Below are positions 8,776 to 17,824 of a stretch of DNA of 64,000 bases, piece after piece (within the stretch, counting starts at the first letter, position 1; the number at the start of each line of letters is the position of its first letter). A model generated the notes under the pieces. The model did not search any database. It worked only from the letters and a program-made list of their open reading frames with translations, and had not been told where the DNA came from. Location of the stretch: positions 1-64,000 of the forward strand of contig CALUTR010000003.1 in NCBI GenBank assembly GCA_944323755.1, written 5' to 3'. This DNA comes from an uncultured Helicobacteraceae bacterium. Its GTDB lineage: Bacteria > Campylobacterota > Campylobacteria > Campylobacterales > Helicobacteraceae. The position numbers were made by a program, and so were the translations under genes.

Positions 8776-9513
8776 ATGAAAAAGATTTTATATGTATTTG
8801 TATTTCTATGTATTAGTCTTTATGGTGATGATGTTTATGCGACATTTACATCACAAGGTGTGAAAGAAGCAACATTAAAGCTTAATTCATCTGGTATAGT
8901 AGATTCTATAATGGTTGATATAGGATCTAAAGTAAGAAAAGGTGATATTTTATTAAGAATACAAAATAACACACAAGTCCAAAATGTAAATATCCAAAAA
9001 GCGCAAGTTGATGCAACAGAACAAACATATAAATTTCAAAAAAATCAATTTGAGCGATATGAGCAAAGTAGAAGTGCTGTTGATAAAAATACTTATGAGC
9101 AAATTTATTTTAATTTTAAAAAGACGGAGAGTGATTTTAAGGTTGCACAAGCTACTTTGCAATATCAAGAAGAATTGCTTGCAGATACATATTTAAAGGC
9201 GCCATTTGATGGTGTTATAGCTGATAGAACAGTAGAGCTTGGTGATGGTGTTACTCAAAATGGAACAGAGTTGTTTAAACTTATTAGTAATGATATCAAA
9301 CTTATTATTGAATTTGATTCTAAGTATGTTGGCAAGGTAAAAGTTGGTGATGTATATACATTTTCAGTTGATGGCGCAAATGAGATAAGAAGTGTAAAAA
9401 TTACAAAGGTTTATCCAAGTATAGATGCAGAAAATAGAAGATTAAAAGCTGAGGCGTTGGTGGATAATATGATATCTGGAACATTTGGTGATGGGTATAT
9501 AAGGACTAAATGA
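8776..9513 (+). CDS. hefB: RND efflux periplasmic adaptor subunit (HefB-like)
   Basis: The adaptor links the inner-membrane pump to the TolC channel. At 245 residues it is short for a membrane fusion protein, as is the H. pylori HefB family. The sequence has a signal peptide (to about residue 17), a lipoyl-like half (VDIGSKVRKGDILLRIQN), a short coiled-coil hairpin, the second lipoyl half (APFDGVIADRTVELGDGV) and a beta-barrel segment. It overlaps hefC by four bases. Confidence 0.87.
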   Translation: MKKILYVFVFLCISLYGDDVYATFTSQGVKEATLKLNSSGIVDSIMVDIGSKVRKGDILLRIQNNTQVQNVNIQKAQVDATEQTYKFQKNQFERYEQSRSAVDKNTYEQIYFNFKKTESDFKVAQATLQYQEELLADTYLKAPFDGVIADRTVELGDGVTQNGTELFKLISNDIKLIIEFDSKYVGKVKVGDVYTFSVDGANEIRSVKITKVYPSIDAENRRLKAEALVDNMISGTFGDGYIRTK

Positions 9514-12500
9514 TGTATAAAATAGCAGTATCAAGACCAATTTTAACACTTGTTTTTGCGTTATTATTAATATTTTTTGGTGTTTTAGCACTTTTTAGAT
9601 TTCCTATAGCATTGTTTCCAGATATAGATTTTCCAATTGGTATTGTTATGACTACATACCCTGGAGCGAATGCAGAAACTGTAGAAACAAAAGTAACAGA
9701 TAAAGTTGAAGATGCATTAAGTGGTATCGATGGCGTAGATAAGATTACATCAATAACAGCACAAAATGCATCTAGAGTTGTTGTTAGATTTGCACTAGAA
9801 AAACCAAAAGAAGAGGCAATGAGTGATTTGCGTGACAAAGTTGGCTCTATTAATTTTGATGATCCAAATATAGAAAATCCTATAGTTTTAAAATATGATA
9901 GCAGCTCATCACCAATTATCTCAATTTTTTTAAGTACAGATAAAGCTTCTATTACGGATTTAATGAAGGTTGCAGATGAAGTTGTGAAACCTGCTTTAGA
10001 GAGAGTTTCTGGTGTTGCTGGGACAAATGTTGTTGGATACAGAGATAGAACAATTAGAATCTACCCAAATATTAGTCTTATGAATAAGTATAATATTACT
10101 TATAGTCAATTATCAAATATTATTGCATCTGAAAATGTAGAAATTGATGGTGGAAAAATACAAACTGATAAAAAAGAGTGGGTTGTTACAACCGATGCTA
10201 ATGCAAAGAGTGTCGATGACTTAAAACAAATTAGAATTTCAAATAATCTAAAATTAGGTGATATTGCTGAAATTGTGGATTATATTAATGAAGATGCAAC
10301 TTATGCTGCTGTAAATGGTAAAATGGGTGTTATTTTTGAAGTTCAAAAAATTGCTGGTAGAAATGATGTTCAAATAGCAGACAATATAAAAGCTGTATTA
10401 CCAAAACTCCAAGCCCAACTCAAAGATTATGAAGTAGAAGTGCTAAATGATACTACGCAATACATAAAACAATCAATAGAAGAAGTAAAATTTGATTTAG
10501 CTCTTGGTGCAGTGTTGGCTACACTTATTGTATTTTTCTTTTTAAGAAATTTTACTATGACTATTGTTGCAGCAGTTAGTCTCCCTATATCAATTTTAGG
10601 AACATTTGCTTTTGTTCAAGCTATGGGTGAAAGTTTAAATATGTTAACAATGCTTGCTTTAACATTAGCTATTGGTATTATTATAGATGATGCAATTGTT
10701 GTAATCGAAAATATTCATAAAAAAATAGAAAAAGGCATGCCTCGCATTCAAGCGGCATATGAGGGTGTTAGAGAGATTGGATTTGCAATTATTGCAATTT
10801 CTGCAATGTTGTTGGCAGTATTTGTCCCTATTGCATCTATGGGTGATATGGTAGGAAGATTCTTGAAATCATTTGCTATGACTGTTGTTGCAGCAATTGT
10901 CATCTCTTATTTTGTTGTTGTAACAGTTATTCCAATGATTAGCTCTTTGGTTGTAAATGCAAAAGAAAGCAAATTTTATACTGCAACTGAACCATTTTTT
11001 AAAGGTCTTGATAGAAAATATGTTTCAATGGTAAAACTAACAACTAAATATAAATATAGCACATTGTTAGTAGTTACTATATTTTTTATATTATCATTAT
11101 TTTTGGTATCAAAATTAGGGTTTAATTTTATGGTATCAGAAGATAAGGGTGAATTTAATGTTTTTGTTGAGACAAAACCTGGAATTACTCTTGATTATAT
11201 GAAGGAGAAAGTGACAAAAGTTCAGGATATCATCATGGAAGACAAGGATGTAAAAATTGCAAGTATGCAGATAGGTTATAGCAGCCTTAAAGATGCATAC
11301 AGATCAAAAGTTTATGTAAATATAGGTTCTAATAAAAATAGAGAAAGAACCCAATTTGAAGTTATGGATGATATTAGAAATGCATTAAAAGAATTTACAC
11401 CAGATTTGAATATTTCTGTTGCACCGATATCAGATATAGGTGGACCAAATAATTCTCCATTACAAGTTATTGTAAAAGGAGATAATCAAGAAGTAGTATC
11501 GCAATCGGCAGATAATTTAATTGAATTATTAAAAAGTGTAAAAGGTATAACTGATACGAGAACTGATACTCCTGATTATGCTCCACAGTATACAATAAGT
11601 GTATTAAGACAAAATGCAAATAAAAATAATGTTAGTGCGCAGACTATAGGAAATGCCATTAATGCAGCATTTTCTGGTCAGACACAAGTATCCTATTTTA
11701 GAGAAAATGCTAAAGAATATGATATAGTACTTCGTGTTCCAGATAGTGATAGAAAGACTATTGATGATTTAAAATATTTGCAAATTCCAAATGCAGATGG
11801 AAAGATGATATTTATTGATGGATTAATTGATATTAAAGAAACAACACTTCCTGCAAGTATAAAACGATATGATAGAGAAAGAAGTGTAACGATCTATGGA
11901 AACATAGATCAAGAGCAAAGCACATTAAATGACGTACTAAAAGAGGTAGAAGCAAGAAAAGCAGAGTGGTTATTAGATGGTGCTAATTATTCTCTTGATG
12001 GTGAAGCTGAAAATGCAAAGGATGCAATTGCTCAAATTGTTATTGCCATTGTTACAGCTTTTGTATTAATTTATTTAATTTTGGCTGCGCTTTATGAATC
12101 TTTGGTGCAACCTATTATTATAATGATTACATTGCCATTGTCTTTTTCTGGTGCTTTTATTGGTTTATATATCACAGGTAATAGTCTTAGCTTGTTTGGA
12201 TTAATAGGTCTTATGGTATTAATGGGTGTTGTTGGTAAAAATGCAACTCTTGTTATTGATATGGCAAATGAGTTTAGAAGAAAAGGCAAAAGTGTAGATG
12301 AAGCAATTGTTCTTGCAGGTGAATCAAGGCTTCGTCCAATATTAATGACCGTTTTTGCAATGGTATTTGGTATGATTCCTCTTGCATTATCAAGTGGTGC
12401 CGGTTCTGCTATGAAATATCCAATTGGTATAGCAATGATTGGTGGTCTTATAGTATCAATGTTTTTAAGTTTACTTGTTGTTCCTGCTTTCTATAAAATT

Positions 12501-12560
12501 ATGGTGCCAGTTGATGAGTGGTTTAGAAAATTCTATGCTAAAAATTTAGAATTTGAGTGA
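9510..12560 (+). CDS. hefC: RND multidrug efflux transporter (HefC-like)
   Basis: This is the proton-driven inner membrane pump. The 1016 residues show the RND layout: TM1 at 9-31, a large periplasmic loop, TM2-6, a second loop and TM8-12. The proton-relay Asp pair in TM4 is present (GIIIDDAIVVIENI, Asp393-Asp394). Sequence such as FPIALFPDIDFP after TM1 is usual for the HAE1-type family. Substrate range cannot be read from sequence. Homologues in this group export bile salts and antibiotics. Translation is coupled to hefB and to the following methyltransferase. Confidence 0.92.
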   Translation: MMYKIAVSRPILTLVFALLLIFFGVLALFRFPIALFPDIDFPIGIVMTTYPGANAETVETKVTDKVEDALSGIDGVDKITSITAQNASRVVVRFALEKPKEEAMSDLRDKVGSINFDDPNIENPIVLKYDSSSSPIISIFLSTDKASITDLMKVADEVVKPALERVSGVAGTNVVGYRDRTIRIYPNISLMNKYNITYSQLSNIIASENVEIDGGKIQTDKKEWVVTTDANAKSVDDLKQIRISNNLKLGDIAEIVDYINEDATYAAVNGKMGVIFEVQKIAGRNDVQIADNIKAVLPKLQAQLKDYEVEVLNDTTQYIKQSIEEVKFDLALGAVLATLIVFFFLRNFTMTIVAAVSLPISILGTFAFVQAMGESLNMLTMLALTLAIGIIIDDAIVVIENIHKKIEKGMPRIQAAYEGVREIGFAIIAISAMLLAVFVPIASMGDMVGRFLKSFAMTVVAAIVISYFVVVTVIPMISSLVVNAKESKFYTATEPFFKGLDRKYVSMVKLTTKYKYSTLLVVTIFFILSLFLVSKLGFNFMVSEDKGEFNVFVETKPGITLDYMKEKVTKVQDIIMEDKDVKIASMQIGYSSLKDAYRSKVYVNIGSNKNRERTQFEVMDDIRNALKEFTPDLNISVAPISDIGGPNNSPLQVIVKGDNQEVVSQSADNLIELLKSVKGITDTRTDTPDYAPQYTISVLRQNANKNNVSAQTIGNAINAAFSGQTQVSYFRENAKEYDIVLRVPDSDRKTIDDLKYLQIPNADGKMIFIDGLIDIKETTLPASIKRYDRERSVTIYGNIDQEQSTLNDVLKEVEARKAEWLLDGANYSLDGEAENAKDAIAQIVIAIVTAFVLIYLILAALYESLVQPIIIMITLPLSFSGAFIGLYITGNSLSLFGLIGLMVLMGVVGKNATLVIDMANEFRRKGKSVDEAIVLAGESRLRPILMTVFAMVFGMIPLALSSGAGSAMKYPIGIAMIGGLIVSMFLSLLVVPAFYKIMVPVDEWFRKFYAKNLEFE

Positions 12561-13258
12561 GATTAATATATACAGCCGATGGTAGTATTAGTGCATATAA
12601 TGATGTATATAATGACTACTATCACGATCAAAAAGGTGCTTTGCTTGAAAGTATTTATAAACATATTTCTCCAGCATTTCATATCATAGATAAACCATCT
12701 CTTAGAATCTTAGATCTTTGCTTTGGACTTGGGTATAATTCTCTTCTATCTCTTGTATTTGCAAAAAAGAGGAATATAAAGATTGAAATATATTCAGTAG
12801 AACTTGATTTGCCTTTGCTTGAATCTTTATATGATTTTCCATATCCAAAAATTATATCAAGCTATTTGAATGTTCATAGCATCATTGATGCAGTGAATAA
12901 TGATACACATTTTGTAGATTCTAATGTTAAGCTAAGTGTATTTCGTGGCGATGCTGTGAAGTTTATACAAACTCTAGATTGCAATTTTTTTGATATTGTG
13001 TATCAAGATGCATTTAGTCCATCTAAAAATCATTTACTATGGGATAAAAATCATTTTTTATCTTTGTATAGGATTCTAAGTGATCGTGGTGTTATTACTA
13101 CATATTCATCATCACAAGACATAAGAAATATTGCACAAAGATATGGTTTTAATGTTTTTAATATGAAGTTTGCAAATTTTAAAAACGGCACTCTATTTAC
13201 AAAGAATATTGACATTGTAAATGATTTAGATAGTGTAATCTTTTTGCGTTTATTTTAG
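12557..13258 (+). CDS. mnmD: tRNA 5-methylaminomethyl-2-thiouridine methyltransferase, MnmC N-domain type
   Basis: The 233-residue protein resembles the DUF752 methyltransferase half of MnmC, which makes the final methyl transfer of mnm5s2U at the tRNA wobble position. Visible are an SAM-binding LDLCFGLGYNS segment near residue 50, an acidic strand-end YSVELD, and YQDAFSPSKNHLLWD, the family's DAFxPxxxPxLW-type motif. The FAD-dependent C-terminal half of bifunctional MnmC is absent. The start is GTG overlapping the hefC stop (GTGA), so it is co-translated with the efflux pump, though the functions are unrelated. Confidence 0.8.
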   Translation: MRLIYTADGSISAYNDVYNDYYHDQKGALLESIYKHISPAFHIIDKPSLRILDLCFGLGYNSLLSLVFAKKRNIKIEIYSVELDLPLLESLYDFPYPKIISSYLNVHSIIDAVNNDTHFVDSNVKLSVFRGDAVKFIQTLDCNFFDIVYQDAFSPSKNHLLWDKNHFLSLYRILSDRGVITTYSSSQDIRNIAQRYGFNVFNMKFANFKNGTLFTKNIDIVNDLDSVIFLRLF

Positions 13259-13263
13259 TGTGG

Positions 13264-13923
13264 TTATGTTAAATTATAGGTTAGTTTGACTTTGATTCTT
13301 AAGTTGTTATTTACACTTGGGAATTGTTTGTGTGCGTTATTTATGGCATTGATCGCTCCATCACCAAGCGATCTGTGTATTTTATTTAATATTTCTATAT
13401 CCTCAATTTCACCATTTTTCTTTAATGTGAATCTTATTTCGACGCTACCTGTAATCCCTCGTCTGTATGCATCTCGTGGATATGGATTGTGTTTATTGAT
13501 AAGACGCAAAATTTCTGCATAAAGTTCACTATTTATATCAAGCTCCTGTGTTATTCCTGATGCTGTTGCATCTTGTGTATCTTGCGCTTCGTTTGGCTTT
13601 TCTGCATCTATTTCATTGATTATTTTTTCTTGTTTATCTATTTGTGTTTCTTCTTGTATCTCTTGTGGAATAATTGTTTCTTGTTTTGCAATTTTTGGTG
13701 GTTTAGGTTTTTGTGTGTATTGTTTTTTTGGTTTTTCTTGCTTTTTTTGTTGATTGATTGGTTGGTTTTCTGTTTTATTGTTTATATTTTCAAGGCTAAT
13801 TGCTATCGTTTTATTACTTCGCTTTGATATTTGTAGAGTACTATCCTGCTTTGTTAGTATTGCTACTGCCAATAACGAATGCAATAACAACGATGTTATA
13901 AAGCCGATTTTTAAAGGAGACAT
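13264..13923 (-). CDS. tonB: Energy transducer TonB
   Basis: TonB couples the ExbB-ExbD proton channel to outer membrane receptors. The 219 residues have an N-terminal membrane anchor (8-24), a Lys/Pro/Gln-rich periplasm-spanning region (about 50-95) and a C-terminal TonB domain with NPYPRDAYRRGITGSVEIRF, close to the classic YP...R..G..G.V.V.F signature. It is the last gene of exbB-exbD-tonB, starting where exbD ends. It is the likely energy source for the receptor at the right end of the window. Confidence 0.92.
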   Translation of the reverse strand: MSPLKIGFITSLLLHSLLAVAILTKQDSTLQISKRSNKTIAISLENINNKTENQPINQQKKQEKPKKQYTQKPKPPKIAKQETIIPQEIQEETQIDKQEKIINEIDAEKPNEAQDTQDATASGITQELDINSELYAEILRLINKHNPYPRDAYRRGITGSVEIRFTLKKNGEIEDIEILNKIHRSLGDGAINAINNAHKQFPSVNNNLRIKVKLTYNLT

Positions 13924-14306
13924 TATTTTTTCACTTCTGTTTGGATTGTAAAATTCTCGTGGTTTTTACTTTTTAATATATCTAGAATTTCAATAAATGA
14001 TGAAAATTTAGCATCGCTATCACTTATTAATTGAATTTGAGTTTTGCTATCAATTTGCATAATTTTTTCTTTTAAGGAATCTTTTGTGATTGGGTTGCTA
14101 TCAAGGAAAAATTGATTTGTATTGTCAATTGTTATGACTATTTTTTTATCATTGTTTTCTATTTTTGCAGTGCTTGATTCTGGTAGATTCACCTTGATTT
14201 GACCCTGTGCTATGAAGCTTGCAGTGCTTAATATAATTGCAAGTAAGACCAACATAATATCAACGAATGGAACGATATTTAGTCCTTCTTTACGCGGTAA
14301 TCTCAT
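13923..14306 (-). CDS. exbD: Biopolymer transport protein ExbD
   Basis: ExbD is the single-span partner in the TonB motor. The 127-residue protein has a short cytoplasmic start ([24 protein letters not shown]) with the conserved Asp inside the membrane helix, which is the proton-path residue in ExbD/TolR proteins, then a periplasmic domain. It overlaps exbB by four bases. Confidence 0.92.
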   Translation of the reverse strand: MRLPRKEGLNIVPFVDIMLVLLAIILSTASFIAQGQIKVNLPESSTAKIENNDKKIVITIDNTNQFFLDSNPITKDSLKEKIMQIDSKTQIQLISDSDAKFSSFIEILDILKSKNHENFTIQTEVKK

Positions 14307-14725
14307 TTCTGATGTACCTTATATCTATTAATTAAAACATCAACTTTTCTTAAAAAACCATTGTAGATAATTAGCGTTGGTATCGCTACTAATAGACCTA
14401 AGGCAGTTGCTTTTAATGCTAAACTTAAACCAACCATAATATCTGATGCATTCATATTTCCACTAGCACCCATATCGTGAAATGTGATCATTATGCCAAC
14501 AACAGTTCCAAGCAATCCTACATATGGAGCATTTGAGTATATGATATATAACGCAGTCAAATTTTTTGTAATAGCCTCTTCAAATGCATCTAAATCGCTA
14601 AAATCGCTAAATTTTATTTGTTTGTAAAATATTATTCGCTCTATGCTGAACCAAACAACAATAAAGCTCATAAAGCCTAAAATGCCAAATATAATAAAAT
14701 CAATATATTCTTTTAAAAATTCCAT
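14303..14725 (-). CDS. exbB: Biopolymer transport protein ExbB
   Basis: ExbB is the multi-span channel subunit. The 140-residue protein belongs to the short ExbB type of this phylum, with three hydrophobic segments and the conserved [20 protein letters not shown] region before a [18 protein letters not shown] segment. The open frame has a TTG three codons upstream (14734), but I take the ATG at 14725. First gene of the exbB-exbD-tonB operon, divergent from htpG. Confidence 0.9.
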   Translation of the reverse strand: MEFLKEYIDFIIFGILGFMSFIVVWFSIERIIFYKQIKFSDFSDLDAFEEAITKNLTALYIIYSNAPYVGLLGTVVGIMITFHDMGASGNMNASDIMVGLSLALKATALGLLVAIPTLIIYNGFLRKVDVLINRYKVHQK

Positions 14726-14919
14726 AACAATCAACCAAATATAATAATAAAATCAATTATCATTTTTGAATTGTATTATTTATCTCTTAATGCAAACTAA
14801 AAATTGTTAATTTTTTGTGAAAAATATATATATCTATGTTTTTGTGTTGTTTAAAGTTGGATATATCATACTTTGATGTGTTTATATTTATAAAAGTTGA
14901 TTATATATTTATCATAAAA

Positions 14920-14940
14920 CTTGATGATATAGATATCAAG
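14920..14940. promoter_or_regulatory. HAIR-like operator (HspR type) upstream of htpG
   Basis: The 21-base element has CTTGATG, seven bases, then TATCAAG. The HspR operator HAIR is known as CTTGAGT-N7-ACTCAAG. Spacing is exact and 10 of 14 half-site bases agree, with outer CTTGA and TCAAG intact. It lies 64 bases before the htpG ATG and just upstream of a -10-like TATGAT (14962-14967). A similar element precedes clpB. The repressor gene is not in this window, so the regulator is inferred. Confidence 0.5.
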
Positions 14941-15003
14941 ATATATTATTTTTAACAAAATTATGATATATTTGCCAAAAAATTAGATTTATGGAGTAGA
15001 TTT

Positions 15004-16830
15004 ATGAAACATTCATTTCAAACTGAAATTAATCAATTACTAGATTTGATGATACATTCACTTTATTCTAATAAGGAAATATTTTTAAGAGAGTTGGTTT
15101 CAAATGCATCTGATGCTCTTGATAAGCTTAATTATCTGACATTAAGTGATGATAAATTTAAAAATATTGAGTTTAAGCCGCAAATAAAAATTACATTTAA
15201 TGAAGAAAAAAATCTCTTAAGTATTGAAGATAATGGTATCGGTATGAATGAAAGCGAGCTTATTGAAAATTTAGGGACGATAGCAAAAAGTGGAACTAAA
15301 GGATTCCTAAATGCGTTAAGTGGTGATAAAAAGAAAGATTCTGCATTGATTGGTCAATTTGGTGTTGGTTTTTATTCTAGTTTTATGGTTGCAGATAAAG
15401 TTGTTGTTACATCTAAAAAAGCACTAGAAGATAAAGCATACTCTTGGATTAGTGATGGAAAAGGTGAATATGAAATACAAGAGTGTATAAAGGATAGCTT
15501 TGGAACAAAAATTGATATTTATCTAAAAGATGATGCTAAAGAGTATGCAAATAGGTGGAGGATTGAGAGTTTAATTAAAAAATATTCAGATCATATTGCA
15601 TTTCCAATTATTCTATCTTATGATGAAAAACAAACAAAAGAAGATAAAAGTGAAGAGATTGTTCATAAAGATGAACAAATTAATAAGGCAAAGGCACTTT
15701 GGAAAATATCAAAAAATGAATTAAGTGATGATGATTATAATGAGTTTTATCAGAATCTTAGCCACGATAGTGCAAAACCACTAAGCTGGATACATAATAA
15801 AGTAGAAGGTTCATTAGAATATACTACACTATTTTATATACCTTCACGCGCACCATTTGATTTATTTAGGGTTGATTATCAATCAGGTGTGAAGCTGTAT
15901 GTAAAAAGAGTATTTATTACAGATGATGACAAAGAATTACTTCCTCAATATCTTAGATTTGTAAGAGGTGTTATAGATAGTGAAGATTTGCCATTAAATG
16001 TTAGTAGAGAAATATTGCAACAAAATAAGATTCTAGCAAATATTAAATCTGCATCTACAAAGAAAATATTAGGTGAAATCGAAAATCTAACAAAAGATGA
16101 TGAAAAGTATAGAACTTTTTATAACGAATTTGGAAAACTCATAAAAGAGGGTCTTTATAGTGATTATGAAAATAAGGATAAATTGTTAAATCTTTGCAGG
16201 TTTAATACAACAAAAGGCGAATTTGTTTCACTTAAAACATATAAAGAAAGAGCAAGTGGTGAAAATATTTACTATATTATAGGTAATGATTTAGAATTAC
16301 TTAAGAATTCTCCACTTTTAGAAAAATATATTAAAGATGATATTGAAGTACTTCTGTTGAATGATGAAGTTGATAGCTTTATTATGCCTTCACTTGGGGA
16401 GTTTGAGGGGTTGAAATTTAAAGATATATCAATTGATGAAAGCAAAGATGAAGTGAGTAAAGAATTGCTAGAGGATTACAAAGATTTCTTGGATAAGGTT
16501 AAAGGAATTCTAAGTGATAAAGTAAAAGATGTGAAATTATCAACTAGATTGGATAAGTCACCAAGTTGTGTCATTAGCGAAGGTAGCAATCCTATGATGG
16601 AACAATTAATGCGTCAAATGGGGCAAGAGGTAAAGGAGGATTCTCCTGTATTTGAGATTAATCCAAATCATGAAATTATAAAAAAACTAAAAGATTTAAA
16701 TGATAATGAAAAGTTAAAAGATGTAATTTTTGTATTGTTTGATAGCGCAAAATTATTAGAAAAAGGCACTATAAGCGATGCAAATAGTTTTGCCCAACGA
16801 GTAAATAAGCTTGTTATGATGAGTGTTTAG
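15004..16830 (+). CDS. htpG: Molecular chaperone HtpG (Hsp90)
   Basis: HtpG is the bacterial Hsp90, an ATP-driven cytoplasmic chaperone dimer. The 608 residues are of normal length and start with the conserved QTEINQLLDLMIHSLYSNKEIFLREL region. The ATP-binding GHKL motifs DNGIGM (near residue 78) and GQFGVGFYS (near 118) are intact. A TGGAG site precedes the ATG. The gene is monocistronic in appearance. Confidence 0.96.
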   Translation: MKHSFQTEINQLLDLMIHSLYSNKEIFLRELVSNASDALDKLNYLTLSDDKFKNIEFKPQIKITFNEEKNLLSIEDNGIGMNESELIENLGTIAKSGTKGFLNALSGDKKKDSALIGQFGVGFYSSFMVADKVVVTSKKALEDKAYSWISDGKGEYEIQECIKDSFGTKIDIYLKDDAKEYANRWRIESLIKKYSDHIAFPIILSYDEKQTKEDKSEEIVHKDEQINKAKALWKISKNELSDDDYNEFYQNLSHDSAKPLSWIHNKVEGSLEYTTLFYIPSRAPFDLFRVDYQSGVKLYVKRVFITDDDKELLPQYLRFVRGVIDSEDLPLNVSREILQQNKILANIKSASTKKILGEIENLTKDDEKYRTFYNEFGKLIKEGLYSDYENKDKLLNLCRFNTTKGEFVSLKTYKERASGENIYYIIGNDLELLKNSPLLEKYIKDDIEVLLLNDEVDSFIMPSLGEFEGLKFKDISIDESKDEVSKELLEDYKDFLDKVKGILSDKVKDVKLSTRLDKSPSCVISEGSNPMMEQLMRQMGQEVKEDSPVFEINPNHEIIKKLKDLNDNEKLKDVIFVLFDSAKLLEKGTISDANSFAQRVNKLVMMSV

Positions 16831-16888
16831 TTTCTTTTTATAAAAAGAAGGTAAAATCTTAGCTCAAATCAATATAAAAGGACTTTAG

Positions 16889-17623
16889 ATGATAAAGAAA
16901 ATCTTGTTAGCATCAGCTGTATTATCAAGCAGTGTATTTGCTGCTTCATTTGAAGATAATGTAAAAAATTTAATTGAAAAACAAACTAGTGCAAAAGTAA
17001 ATATCATAAGTAGTGCAGATCTAAAGGATAGTAAGAATCTAAAAATGGTGGTTGTTGAAATTGCAGATGGAAGTGCACAAAGAGTGCCTATGTTTGCAAC
17101 AAGTGATGGTAATACGATTATAGGGTTATCAAATATATTTTTTACTGCATCAAAAGCAGATGAAGATGTGGTAAGCAAGATCTCTGATGAAGTAATGGCT
17201 TATAATGAAAATGGGCAAAAAGAGGCTGCAGGAAAGTTGATTAAGGCTTTAAGCCCAGATCAGTATATTACTTTAAAATCAAATGCAAAAAATCCAAAAA
17301 CTTATTTCATCGTAGCTGATCCAAATTGCGGATATTGCAGAGAAGAATTAAGAAATGTTGAAGATAAGTTAAAAACTCATAATATCAATATGATTATTGT
17401 TGGTATATTGGGTGAAGATTCTCAAAAGAAAGCAGCATATTTGATGGATAATATAAAATCAAGTATGAGCGAATCTGATAAATTAAAAGGAATTAGAGAG
17501 GTATTTTCTTCTAATTTTAAAGCACCGACTAAGATTGATGTAAGTAAGGTGATGAAAACTACAGAATCTTTATTTAAGACAGGTGTAATTCGTGGAGTGC
17601 CATATATCTACGAGGTTGAATAG
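16889..17623 (+). CDS. Periplasmic DsbC/DsbG-like thiol-disulfide oxidoreductase
   Basis: The 244-residue protein has a Sec signal ending near residue 19 (SSVFAAS), an N-terminal dimerisation-like region, and a thioredoxin-fold domain with active site CGYC (Cys147-Cys150) and a cis-Pro loop GVPY near residue 239. CGYC is the DsbC-type dipeptide, fitting disulfide isomerase or a dimeric oxidase such as the Helicobacter HP0231 (DsbK) family. Sequence alone does not separate the two. It is followed by a strong terminator, so it is probably the end of its transcript. Confidence 0.75.
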   Translation: MIKKILLASAVLSSSVFAASFEDNVKNLIEKQTSAKVNIISSADLKDSKNLKMVVVEIADGSAQRVPMFATSDGNTIIGLSNIFFTASKADEDVVSKISDEVMAYNENGQKEAAGKLIKALSPDQYITLKSNAKNPKTYFIVADPNCGYCREELRNVEDKLKTHNINMIIVGILGEDSQKKAAYLMDNIKSSMSESDKLKGIREVFSSNFKAPTKIDVSKVMKTTESLFKTGVIRGVPYIYEVE

Positions 17624-17624
17624 T

Positions 17625-17668
17625 ATATTCTTTTGCACAAAAGTGCAAAAGAATATCTTTGTTTTTAT
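17625..17668 (+). terminator. Intrinsic terminator after the DsbC-like gene
   Basis: ATATTCTTTTGCAC and its exact complement form a 14-base stem around a four-A loop (17625-17656), followed by a T-rich tail (CTTTGTTTTT). It starts two bases after the stop codon of the DsbC-like gene. Confidence 0.8.
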
Positions 17669-17761
17669 ATCTACTTTTGTATCTTCATTTTTAAACTAAA
17701 TTGATTATATTTTTTATCACTATAATTATGCAACTGTTAATATTTGTATTTTTTTTAAAAC

Positions 17762-17791
17762 ATTGACATTATTAGACTAAAGTTATATAAT
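17762..17791 (+). promoter_or_regulatory. clpB promoter with HAIR-like operator
   Basis: TTGACA (17763-17768), a 17-base spacer and TATAAT (17786-17791) form a perfect sigma-70 promoter 33 bases before the clpB ATG. A clear -35 box is unusual in this phylum. Overlapping it, 17762-17782 reads ATTGACA, seven bases, ACTAAAG. Against HAIR (CTTGAGT-N7-ACTCAAG) the spacing is exact and the right half matches 6 of 7, the left 4 of 7. A repressor bound here would cover the -35 box. Confidence 0.65.
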
Positions 17792-17824
17792 GATTATATA
17801 TATAATTATTTTGAAGGAGATGGT

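Noticed and set aside
13573-13827. Plus-strand open frame of 84 codons, very rich in Phe, Leu, Cys and Trp
   Set aside because: It is the antisense of the Lys/Pro/Gln-rich region of tonB, has no ribosome-binding site and is low complexity.
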